Shown here one piece after another: positions 24,215 to 32,300 of a DNA stretch of 34,486 bases. Under the pieces are notes generated by a model, which saw nothing but the letters and a program-made list of their open reading frames with translations, was not told the DNA's origin and searched no databases. A program made the translations under genes and the position numbers. Position 1 is the first letter of the stretch, and each line of letters starts with the position of its first letter. Origin of the DNA: a virus; the IMG/VR virus record IMGVR_UViG_3300009159_000172, positions 1-34,486 of that record; one strand, written 5' to 3'.

Positions 24215-24597
24215 TGGAGATGACCGGGTACTGCCCCCGGTGTCTTTTTCAGTTGTTAATAACTACTCATTCACAGGCTTAGAAAGTTTCTCTAAACTTA
24301 CAAAGTATTTACTTTTTTTGAAAGACTCTAATTAGTAACAAAAAACTGTCTCACATTTGATAGTCCTGTGTGATTCAGGCTGGAGAATTTTTGATACATC
24401 TAATAGTCGGTTAGACCATAGAAGGCTCTTCTACCAAGAGCATGTTGTTTTGTAGAGTCGCTACTAAATCTTCACGAGTTCCTACTTCATTAACGTTGCC
24501 GTTTACAAATTTGTTACCTAATTTATTAACCGGTCATTTAACCACCCGGTACCTGCATAATTACCACCAGTCCGCAAATCAATTCTAAGACATCCCC
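24215..24597 (-). ncRNA. ssrA: tmRNA (one-piece)
   Basis: On the minus strand the 5' end GGGGATG pairs with the 3' end CATCTCC over 7 bp. The third pair is G-U, the alanine identity mark of tmRNA, and a discriminator A follows. The 3' T-arm is CCGGG-GGCAGTA-CCCGG. Length is about 383 nt, normal for tmRNA. After the open tag frame come three H-type pseudoknots: CCTG/CAGG with TCACA/TGTGA, TTTTTTG/CAAAAAA with TTACT/AGTAA, and AAGT/ACTT with TTAGA/TCTAA. A stem ACCGG/CCGGT (PK1 region) precedes the tag. A likely resume codon is GGC (Gly, as in Bacteroidetes tags), giving a 29-codon tag that begins GNVNEVGTRE and ends VEEPSMV before TAA. The other frame from GCA would give only ATLMK. CCA is not encoded. 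No SmpB gene is in the window. Confidence 0.88.
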
Positions 24598-24615
24598 AAG
24601 TGTTAATTATTTTTA

Positions 24616-24646
24616 CAAATGTATATATAATATACAATAAAACAAA
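24616..24646 (-). promoter_or_regulatory. Bacteroidetes-type promoter of the tmRNA gene
   Basis: On the minus strand TTTG (24646-24643), a 19-base spacer and TACATTTG (24623-24616) fit the Bacteroidetes consensus TTTG-N19to21-TAnnTTTG exactly. Transcription would begin about 10-15 nt before the GGGG of the tmRNA. Confidence 0.82.
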
Positions 24647-24664
24647 AAAAGTTGTGTGGATTTT

Positions 24665-25324
24665 TTACAGATTACTTTTTAAATTAATTGTAACAACGGC
24701 TGATTTACTACCAAATCTATCTTCAGTAATTTCCTTTTCAACATTGAATTTAGAAAAGTCTATACCTCTGAAAAGACCATTCCATTTTCTATCTGTGTAT
24801 GAAGCTGATTCCAAACTACCATTACAGTTAACAGTGATTATTAAATTTTCTTTGTCTAACTTCTTAGTCATGTTATTTGTAAAATCACTTTTAGAAACAT
24901 TTGTTCTTTTATTCATCTCATTATAAAGTTGTTGAACTAAAAATAGGTCACCTTCAACCTTGGTCTTTTGTATAAAAGTAACAACTATATTATGTCTCCA
25001 GTTAGTATTAATCGAAACTCTTACACTTTCTAAACGATTTTTTAGAGATATGAGTTCTTCTAAAAAATCCCAAAATTTTGTATCTATTATTTGCTCAGTA
25101 TAACCACCGGCTTCTCCTAATTGGAAATAATGCCTAAAATTTATATTCATTGTTTTAAAACCAGAAAAATCACCAGATGTTATAGTTCTGGAATCAGTTA
25201 AGGAATACTCAATACCTAAATCTGTAATAGGAATGAGTAACTCATCTAACTCTTCTTTAGTTAAATCAGTTATATCTTCGACAGACTCATTTAAGTAATT
25301 AATGAACTTAGTTAGATGTTTCAT
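24665..25324 (-). CDS. Hypothetical protein, 219 aa, with capsid-targeting-like leader
   Basis: Not recognised. It starts MKHLTKFINYLNESVED, a short amphipathic leader with LNE|S, the same motif seen at the borders of the protease-scaffold protein. The rest is a mixed alpha/beta domain with aromatic strands (FKTMNINFRHYFQLGEAGGY, VVVTINLKSNL near the end). The upstream gene ends on the base where this one starts (shared base 25324), so it belongs to the operon running from 26788. Confidence 0.72.
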   Translation of the reverse strand: MKHLTKFINYLNESVEDITDLTKEELDELLIPITDLGIEYSLTDSRTITSGDFSGFKTMNINFRHYFQLGEAGGYTEQIIDTKFWDFLEELISLKNRLESVRVSINTNWRHNIVVTFIQKTKVEGDLFLVQQLYNEMNKRTNVSKSDFTNNMTKKLDKENLIITVNCNGSLESASYTDRKWNGLFRGIDFSKFNVEKEITEDRFGSKSAVVTINLKSNL

Positions 25325-26025
25325 TATTTATTCTTTAATTTTCTATCTAATATTTTTGCGATATTACTACCTATAAAATAGTGAAAGTTTTTAAGAGTAT
25401 CTGTTTCAACAGTTTGTATTTCATCCATAAAACGGAATTGAAATTTATATGTATCTATATTATCCTCAGCATCACTCGCTCTATCTACCTTAGAAATAGA
25501 TAATTCCATATCATAGTTATTATTGATGTTAAATTTAAAATCAAAAGTGGTTTTATCACAAGGTGTTGTTTTAAACTTAGGCGTATATTCAACATCAAAA
25601 ATTGAATAATCTGTGATTTTTGCTCTACGCATATAATAATTTAAGAACATTGCTGGAGCTTCAATAAAATCTGAAAGGATTTGCAAATCAGATCCAAAAT
25701 TATTAGAGTCAATAATGTCTTCTATTTTAGTCTTTAAATCTAAAATATTTCTAAATTCCATTTTGTGATAAACACAGTTGATATCAAAAAGATAAATAAA
25801 TGATTTGTCTATAATATTTCTTTTTCCTAAATCACATTTAAATATAAACTTTGTATGTATAATAGAAACATCTTCTGTTGCTAATCCGTGTATAGATATT
25901 ATCAATTTTAGAAAATCTGATTCTTCATCAGGCTTCTCATAAACTGTCTCAACTGAGTTTACCATCCCTTTTTCCTCATCAAATACTTCATTAAATATTT
26001 CTTCTATTTCAGATATCTTTATCAT
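25324..26025 (-). CDS. Hypothetical protein, 233 aa
   Basis: Not recognised. The frame extends back to an ATG at 26088, which would overlap the upstream gene by 62 nt. The ATG at 26025 (MIKISEIEEIFNEVFDEE) leaves a one-base gap and is preferred. The protein is acidic with alternating strands (LKLIISIHGLATEDVSIIHT) and a repeated feature of phosphate- or metal-free beta hairpins. Like its downstream neighbour it has many paired aromatic/hydrophobic strands, so the two could be partners. Confidence 0.7.
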   Translation of the reverse strand: MIKISEIEEIFNEVFDEEKGMVNSVETVYEKPDEESDFLKLIISIHGLATEDVSIIHTKFIFKCDLGKRNIIDKSFIYLFDINCVYHKMEFRNILDLKTKIEDIIDSNNFGSDLQILSDFIEAPAMFLNYYMRRAKITDYSIFDVEYTPKFKTTPCDKTTFDFKFNINNNYDMELSISKVDRASDAEDNIDTYKFQFRFMDEIQTVETDTLKNFHYFIGSNIAKILDRKLKNK

Positions 26026-26026
26026 T

Positions 26027-26788
26027 TTATTTAAATTGTTTATCGTATGAATCTTTTTTAATTTCCATAATTTTAGAGATGTATCCATTTCTTCTAAGTA
26101 ATTTAAATACTAAATTACCGATAGAGAATTCACCACTCTCACTTTCTAAACCAGATTTTCTAAAATCTTTTATTTTTTTCCAAACAGAATCAGTTTTTTC
26201 TTTTAAATCATCATAATCTATATTATCGGATTCCTCAATATCATCTATTTTCATCATTAAAGTTTTAGACTTTTCTTTAATTAGATTCTCATCTGGTTCA
26301 AATTCAACTTTAGTAGGTTTTTTTATCCATTTATTATTTAATAAAGAATAAACACCACCCATTCTTGTTGTTTTTAAAGTTTCACTTAAATCATTCTCAT
26401 CTTGTATAGCGATTTCAACATCATATCCTTTTATTTTAATATCATGTTGTGAGTTCCACATTTTTTTAGCATAATCACATAACTTTTCAACTAATTCATA
26501 GTCTTCATTAACATCATTAAAGTCTATGATAATATGTAAGTCAAAGTCTGAATAATTTTCAGACCAATTATAATTACAAAGAGATCCACAAAATACTATA
26601 TCTTTAACATCAACTTCAATTTCTATCTTCTCAAAAAAGTCTTGACCAATTGTAATTAATTGTTCTTTTATTTCATCTTTTAATTTAAAATCATCCCAAA
26701 CTTTTTGAGATAACTCATCTTTTATGTAGAATGATTTTATAGCATCAAAATCACTTTTAACAAATTCAAAATATTTTCTGATTTCCAT
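26027..26788 (-). CDS. Nucleotidyltransferase-fold protein (MNT/Pol-beta type)
   Basis: The 253-residue protein has the nucleotidyltransferase signature. VFCGSLCNYNWSENYSDFDL (66-85) contains the G-S helix turn and the two catalytic Asp (81, 83), followed by HIIIDF and then a third-acid candidate in GYDVEIAIQ (about 123-131). The C-terminal half is helical. Enzymes of this fold move nucleotide monophosphates to proteins, RNA or antibiotics; the target here is unknown. The leader MEIRKYFEFVKSD resembles other short leaders in this phage. A TAATATATA box lies 4 nt before the ATG, heading the operon 26788-24665. Confidence 0.78.
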   Translation of the reverse strand: MEIRKYFEFVKSDFDAIKSFYIKDELSQKVWDDFKLKDEIKEQLITIGQDFFEKIEIEVDVKDIVFCGSLCNYNWSENYSDFDLHIIIDFNDVNEDYELVEKLCDYAKKMWNSQHDIKIKGYDVEIAIQDENDLSETLKTTRMGGVYSLLNNKWIKKPTKVEFEPDENLIKEKSKTLMMKIDDIEESDNIDYDDLKEKTDSVWKKIKDFRKSGLESESGEFSIGNLVFKLLRRNGYISKIMEIKKDSYDKQFK

Positions 26789-26792
26789 AGAG

Positions 26793-26801
26793 TATATATT
26801 A
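26793..26801 (-). promoter_or_regulatory. Late-promoter-like box TAATATATA, 4 nt before ATG
   Basis: On the minus strand ATTAATATATACTCT runs into the ATG at 26788, with 4 nt after TAATATATA. Confidence 0.65.
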
Positions 26802-26812
26802 ATTAATCAAAC

Positions 26813-27154
26813 CTAAATTATATCATAGAAACATGCATAATGACGAATAGGTGCTAATACCTCTCTTTCTCGAGTAGTATAAAATTCTAAAAGTTGCACA
26901 CCATAATCTTTGTATATGTTAAAAAGATCAATATTTTCAGAAATTACACAAAATTTAGATAGTCTTTCTAACTTAATATAATCCATTATATCTTGACAAA
27001 CTAATCCTAAATCATCATAATTTATTTCAGGCCAACTACCACAAGGCAAACCATCTTTAGTTATTATAACAGTTTCATATTCGCTGTTACCTTCTATTAC
27101 AAATCTATAATTATAGATTTCACCATTTATTTCTAAATCTTTTGAGTAGTCCAT
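26813..27154 (-). CDS. Hypothetical protein, 113 aa
   Basis: Not recognised. It is a compact alpha/beta protein with an early hairpin (EIYNYRFVIEGNSEYETVII), a central helix (LVCQDIMDYIKLERLSKF) and a terminal LAPIRHYACFYDII. It has its own box 4 nt before the ATG, overlapping the stop of the methyltransferase gene upstream. Confidence 0.7.
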   Translation of the reverse strand: MDYSKDLEINGEIYNYRFVIEGNSEYETVIITKDGLPCGSWPEINYDDLGLVCQDIMDYIKLERLSKFCVISENIDLFNIYKDYGVQLLEFYTTREREVLAPIRHYACFYDII

Positions 27155-27157
27155 AAA

Positions 27158-27760
27158 TTATATATTAAAAACAAAAACGTTTGCCTTATCTCCTGAAAAA
27201 TATTGAGTTTTTACGGAATTATCTAATTCAACTAAATAACTTTCTATACTTTTTAAAGGAACATAATCAACTAAGTAGTCTAAATTTTTACTACAAGCTG
27301 GTAGAAAAGGAATAATTCTACAATTATCTTTACATAATTTTTTTATTCCGTCAAAAAATAATTTACCATAAATAAAATTATCTTCTCCGACTCCAAGTAT
27401 TTCAGATGGATAAGGATCGAAAAATATACCATCAAACTTATCAGTAGTATACCTTAGATAGTTTAAGAAATCATCATTTATTATATTAATATTTTCTTTG
27501 TCTAAACCCCACTCTCTAGCTTTATCATAAATACCTGAATTTATTTCTATTATAGTATGTGATTTTATTTGATGTTTTTGTATCTCATTTGCTGAAATAC
27601 CCATACCAAAACCAACTTCTAATATATCACCTCCAAATTTACAAACTTCTTTAGACATTAATTTCATTATAGGAATTTCCCAATCCATCATAACCTCAAA
27701 TCCAATATCTGTTAGTATTTTATCATCATAAATTGTTAAATTATCATCTTTAGATATCAT
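27158..27760 (-). CDS. SAM-dependent methyltransferase, GAMT/arginine-methyltransferase-like
   Basis: About 200 residues of Rossmann-fold methyltransferase. Motif I is GDILEVGFGMGISANEIQ, followed by HTIIEINSGIYDKAREWG (motif II), INIINDDFLNYL and FDGIFFDPYP (motif IV region). This combination is closest to guanidinoacetate N-methyltransferase and RMT2-type arginine methyltransferases. A substrate with a guanidino group is therefore possible but unproven. The frame reaches an ATG at 27772, but the ATG at 27760 forms an ATGA overlap with the stop of the upstream fibre gene and is preferred. Its place directly behind fibre genes could mean modification of virion or host-surface parts. Confidence 0.83.
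   Translation of the reverse strand: MISKDDNLTIYDDKILTDIGFEVMMDWEIPIMKLMSKEVCKFGGDILEVGFGMGISANEIQKHQIKSHTIIEINSGIYDKAREWGLDKENINIINDDFLNYLRYTTDKFDGIFFDPYPSEILGVGEDNFIYGKLFFDGIKKLCKDNCRIIPFLPACSKNLDYLVDYVPLKSIESYLVELDNSVKTQYFSGDKANVFVFNI
27159..27167 (-). promoter_or_regulatory. Late-promoter-like box TAATATATA, 4 nt before ATG
   Basis: On the minus strand TTTTTAATATATAATTT runs into the ATG at 27154. The TAA stop of the preceding gene (27160-27158) overlaps the box. Confidence 0.65.
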
Positions 27761-28245
27761 ATCGCATACCATGTTTTAGAATAATAAACCATTTTTATTG
27801 AAGTAGGAGCAGATGTACCGTTTAATCTAACGGAAGCGGTAGCATTACTAGATGAGAATCCCCTTTCTAGTATATTTGTTTGTGTAGAAGAAGGTTGAAT
27901 AGTAACTGTACCAGAAGCAGTAGAAATAACTCTTAAAATTAAGTAAATTCCATCATTTGATGGAGTTGCTATTGTTAGAAGTAAGTTAGATGTGTTTGTT
28001 TTATTAATATAACAAATAGAATTAGTACCAGGATTATAGGTAGTGTTACCAGACATAGAGATTGTTCTTGGAGCGTACACAAAAGAAGCAGAAGCACCTC
28101 CACCAGTAGATGTTGTCAGACCAACAGATACAGAACCACAAATAAAACCCAAAGAGTTAGAATATGTTCCTATACCAGCACTCGTACCATCAGATGATAT
28201 ATAAAGGCTATTAAATTTTAGATAATCTTCGTTATAAAAGTCCAT
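27757..28245 (-). CDS. Small tail-fibre-type protein, 162 aa
   Basis: Ser/Thr/Gly/Asn-rich beta protein with GTSAGIGTYSNSLGFICGSV near the start. The C-terminal half is VTIQPSSTQTNILERGFSS, then TSIKMVYYSKTWYAI. The end resembles the C-terminal strand of many phage fibre domains (hydrophobic strand, Tyr, short turn, Trp-Y-x-I). With the two genes before it, it makes a row of similar-sized fibre-like proteins (162, 170, 178 residues), each ending in an aromatic Y/W strand. Receptor binding or fibre-tip function is inferred. Confidence 0.75.
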   Translation of the reverse strand: MDFYNEDYLKFNSLYISSDGTSAGIGTYSNSLGFICGSVSVGLTTSTGGGASASFVYAPRTISMSGNTTYNPGTNSICYINKTNTSNLLLTIATPSNDGIYLILRVISTASGTVTIQPSSTQTNILERGFSSSNATASVRLNGTSAPTSIKMVYYSKTWYAI

Positions 28246-28259
28246 ATTTAATTATATTT

Positions 28260-28772
28260 TTAAGGTTCATATAAATGATTCCAGTAAGTACCATCATAAT
28301 GAAAAAGTCCAAATTGTAAAATAGTTGCGGCTATACTATTAGTAGAAGATCTAATATTTATTCCATTACCACTAAGGGTAACAACAAATCGACCACCTGA
28401 TGAATTATGATTCTCATACCAAACATAATCACCAATTTTAGGACTTGCTGGTAGAAGAACTGTCTGATTTGTGAAAATATCAGTTATCTGATAATTAGTT
28501 CCTCGTGTTATAGTAGTTGTATTATTTCTATTAGAGTTATACATAATAGATCCAGATACTGCCCAAGGACCATTAGCATATAAATTTCCACAACTAACAG
28601 TACCACCAATATATAAACCTGGTATTCTATAATTGGTTCCTTTAAATGAGAATAAAGGTATATTCAATCCATCACCAGACATATCTCCACTAGCAGTTGC
28701 AGACCAAACCCCAGTATTCAAATTTAATGTAGAAAAGGTACCAGAATTTAATTCTCTTAATAAATACTTCAT
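28260..28772 (-). CDS. Small tail-fibre-type protein, 170 aa
   Basis: Ser/Thr/Asn/Gly-rich beta protein. It begins MKYLLRELNSGTFSTLNLNT, has a middle GGTVSCGNLYANGPWAVSG and a C-terminal VWYENHNSSGGRFVVTLSG, and ends FHYDGTYWNHLYEP. The YDGTYW ending is a common phage fibre/tip feature. It lies 14 nt upstream of the next fibre-like gene and carries a T4-consensus TATAAATA box 4 nt before its ATG. Confidence 0.75.
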   Translation of the reverse strand: MKYLLRELNSGTFSTLNLNTGVWSATASGDMSGDGLNIPLFSFKGTNYRIPGLYIGGTVSCGNLYANGPWAVSGSIMYNSNRNNTTTITRGTNYQITDIFTNQTVLLPASPKIGDYVWYENHNSSGGRFVVTLSGNGINIRSSTNSIAATILQFGLFHYDGTYWNHLYEP

Positions 28773-28776
28773 AGTC

Positions 28777-28784
28777 TATTTATA
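28777..28784 (-). promoter_or_regulatory. Exact T4 late-type box TATAAATA, 4 nt before ATG
   Basis: On the minus strand TTTTTATAAATAGACT runs into the ATG at 28772. The box equals the T4 late -10 consensus. Confidence 0.7.
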
Positions 28785-28790
28785 AAAATT

Positions 28791-29327
28791 TTAAGCCCAT
28801 GTCATTACAGTCCAGTAACCACCTATTCTAACAAATCTATAATAACCAACATTACTTAGTGTTAATTGAGATACCATACCAGTTAAAACATTACCATCAT
28901 CTATATCAGTTTGTGATGATTTAATGTTAACGGTTGCGGTAGATCCATCCACTCTTCTTATAATTAATTCTTTACCTTCAATTCTAGAAGATGTACCCAA
29001 CCAAATATCATTATTATTAGTATTTGAGAAGCTAGCAATTATTATATGATCGGATGGTTTAGTAACAAGAGAAACTCCACCACTTACAGTTGTTAGCAAT
29101 TGAATTGGAAAGTCAACAGCACTATTAATATGAAAATTAGAATTCACATATAAATAACCACTATTATTTACACTCGAAGCAACAGAGAATCCACCTCTTT
29201 CGATATAAACACTACATGTTAAAGAAGTAGCAACATCACTTGATGTTCCAAAATTAAAAGTAGTAGGAGTAATGTAAATATCACTCTCAAAAAAAATACC
29301 GTCTGAATTTTCTACAATATAAGGCAT
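28791..29327 (-). CDS. Small tail-fibre-type protein, 178 aa
   Basis: Beta-rich, Ser/Thr/Gly/Asn-rich protein following the large fibre gene by 15 nt. It has the segments GFSVASSVNNSGYLYVNSNF and IIASFSNTNNNDIWLGTSSR, and ends YYRFVRIGGYWTVMTWA. It shares the aromatic C-terminal strand with the next two genes. No separate clear box is seen, so it may be translated from the large-fibre transcript. Confidence 0.75.
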   Translation of the reverse strand: MPYIVENSDGIFFESDIYITPTTFNFGTSSDVATSLTCSVYIERGGFSVASSVNNSGYLYVNSNFHINSAVDFPIQLLTTVSGGVSLVTKPSDHIIIASFSNTNNNDIWLGTSSRIEGKELIIRRVDGSTATVNIKSSQTDIDDGNVLTGMVSQLTLSNVGYYRFVRIGGYWTVMTWA

Positions 29328-29342
29328 ATTAAATAATTAATT

Positions 29343-32300
29343 TTATGTGAATCCTAATTCATATAGTTCTGTGGTTACCATCCATCTAACAGTTTGACCA
29401 GTAACACCGGTAACGAAAATAGCTAAGGCATCATTAGTGTTATCTGCACTTACCGATGCAGAAGATCCAGCCGCAAAATTAGAATGTATTGTTTCAGTAG
29501 TTATACTACCTATCAAAGCTGTAGTACCAGCTAAGTTTCTAATTAAACCTCTTCGTCTAACATAGGAAGAAGAACCAGATGTGATATTATAAGCAACAAT
29601 ATCACAGTTAAATCCAATAATCTTACCAGTTGGAATACTAATTCTAGCGTTTGTATTTAAGTTACCTGTTGTGTATATTTCTGTTAAAGTTCCGTTACTT
29701 GTTTGTGTACCAGAAATAACTCTTGAGTATTCAGCAGTACCTTGAGTACCTGCTTGGAACTGCCAAGGAGCAAATGAGAATTCATTTATTCTTGAAGCAA
29801 CACCAGAACCACCAAACTCAAATGAACCAGTAGAACCAGATATTCTAACTCTTTCTGTGTTATTTGTGTAGATTACAAGGTCATTGTTTTCTCTTTGATT
29901 AATCTCTGCTATACCTGTTCCTTGAATACCAATATCAAAACCATCTGTTGAAGTTTGACCAGTAGTAGTTCCGGTAGTGAACTTAATGAAAGATGAATTA
30001 CCAGTACCTCTATCAATATGTAACTCAGCCGCTGGTGATGTCATTGCGATTAAACCAACTTTTTCAGTTCCTTGATAAATTGATGAAGTAGATGATAAAG
30101 AAGAAACTCCAGTCCATCTTGGGAAGTAGTTTGTCGTACCAGAACCAGTTAATCCACCTCCGCCACCAGCAGTTGCCCAAGTTGTAATACCGGTACCATC
30201 TGTTTGTAAGAATTGACCAGAAGATCCAGCTGTGTCTGGTAATGTCATAGTCCAAGTACCGGATACGTCATTAACCGTGACCGTAACTTTACCTGAGGTC
30301 AGACCATCAAATCCCAATGTTCCTGTTTTTTCGCTGTTATAACCAACGTGAATATCCGAACTAGCTATAACACCAACTGAAAAAGCTCCAAATCTAACTC
30401 CAAACTTACTAATATTTAATTTCATACTATTAAGACTAGTAATATCCCCATAGTTAGCAGGAGCAAACTCATACCACTGATCAGAACCTACTCGTGATGT
30501 GAATAAATTCGTATTTGGATCAGATGAGTCACCAGAATAGTAATGAATATAACCCTCTGATATATCATATTGATTGTGTAAAACACCATCAACTTGTGTA
30601 AATAATGTCGTTCCTAAGGTAACTGTCGTAGGAGGTGTTATATAAACTCCAAGATTGCTATTAAATATAGAAAGTGTTGATGTACTAACAGTATTACCGT
30701 TTATCGCATATTTGTTACCAGAACTACTATCAAAATAGAATCCTAATGTAGCTGGTTGTTTAGTAGATAATAAATTAGTCTGTGAACTCCAATAAGCTAA
30801 ATATGGTAAAGATCCTGTTCCTGATACTTGATTAGCTGGTGTTGTACCACTTGTTCCAGAAGATCCACTTGATCCACTAGAACCGGATGATCCACTTGTT
30901 CCTCTAGTACCGGATGTTCCAGAAGTGCCAGAAGTGCCACTAGAACCTGAAGATCCACTTGAACCAGAAGATCCACTAGAACCAGAAGATCCACTAGAAC
31001 CGGATGATCCACTTGAACCATTATTACCACTTGTTCCACTAGATCCTGATGAACCACTAGATCCTGATGTACCAGATGACCCACTAGACCCAGAAGATCC
31101 ACTAGAACCAGATGTACCACTTGAACCATTATTACCACTTGTTCCACTAGATCCTGATGAACCACTAGATCCTGATGTACCAGATGACCCACTAGACCCA
31201 GATGATCCACTTGATCCAGAAGATCCGGATGTACCAGATGAACCATTATTACCTGATGTTCCACTAGATCCTGATGATCCACTTGAACCAGATGAACCTG
31301 AAGACCCAGATGTTCCAGATGAACCATTATTACCTGATGTTCCACTTGATCCTGAGCTACCGGAGGAACCACTTGTTCCACTTGATCCAGATGTTCCACT
31401 TGATCCACTTGATCCAGATGTTCCACTTGAACCATTATTACCTGATGTTCCACTAGATCCACTTGATCCAGAAGTACCAGATGAACCATTATTACCACTT
31501 GTTCCAGCAGATCCTGATGACCCAGAAGATCCACTTGATCCTGAGCTACCGGATGAACCACTTGTTCCAGAAGATCCACTTGATCCTGAGCTACCGGATG
31601 AACCACTTGTTCCAGAAGATCCACTTGTTCCTGATGATCCAGAAGATCCACTTGAACCAGAAGATCCGGATGTTCCAGATGAACCATTATTACCACTTGT
31701 TCCAGAAGATCCAGATGTTCCAGACGAACCAGATGATCCACTTGATCCAGAAGATCCACTTGATCCAGAAGTACCAGATGAACCATTATTACCACTTGTT
31801 CCAGCAGATCCTGAAGACCCACTTGTTCCAGAAGATCCACTCGATCCTGAGCTACCGGATGAACCACTTGTTCCAGAAGATCCAGATGAACCAGATGATC
31901 CACTTGAACCGGATGTTCCACTTGATCCAGCTGAACCCGAAGATCCACTTGACCCAGAAGTACCGGATGAACCATTATTACCACTTGTTCCAGCAGATCC
32001 TGATGACCCAGAAGATCCAGATGAACCTGAAGATCCAGATGTTCCACTTGATCCAGAAGTACCACTTGAACCGGATGACCCAGATGTTCCAGATGAACCC
32101 GAAGATCCGGATGTTCCACTTGATCCAGATGATCCACTCGATCCAGATGTTCCTGAAGATCCACTAGATCCTGATGAACCAGAAGACCCAGCTGAACCCG
32201 AAGATCCAGATGTACCGGATGAACCATTATTACCAGATGTACCACTTGAACCTGAACTTCCACTTGATCCAGATGATCCGGAAGAACCAGATGTTCCACT

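Noticed and set aside
24135-24335. Plus-strand frame of 66 codons over the terminator and tmRNA end
   Set aside because: It overlaps the tmRNA acceptor/T-arm and the terminator on the other strand; no coding features are seen.
24215-24597. Group I intron or riboswitch as an explanation for the structured 24.2-24.6 kb region
   Set aside because: Acceptor-stem pairing with G-U, T-arm position and three pseudoknots after an open frame fit tmRNA better; no intron core or split gene was found on either side.
24215-24597. Permuted two-piece tmRNA, suggested by the GGCAGTA T-loop
   Set aside because: The 5' GGGG end comes first and the CATCTCC end last on the minus strand, which is the normal one-piece order.
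30425-30425. ATG at 30425 as start of a separate 360-residue fibre protein
   Set aside because: The frame is open and protein-like for hundreds of codons upstream and runs without a stop into the collagen-like block, so this Met is internal.
31463-32167. Plus-strand frame of 234 codons rich in I, H, Q, M and L
   Set aside because: It is the antisense shadow of the same repeat block, with biased composition caused only by the repeat unit.
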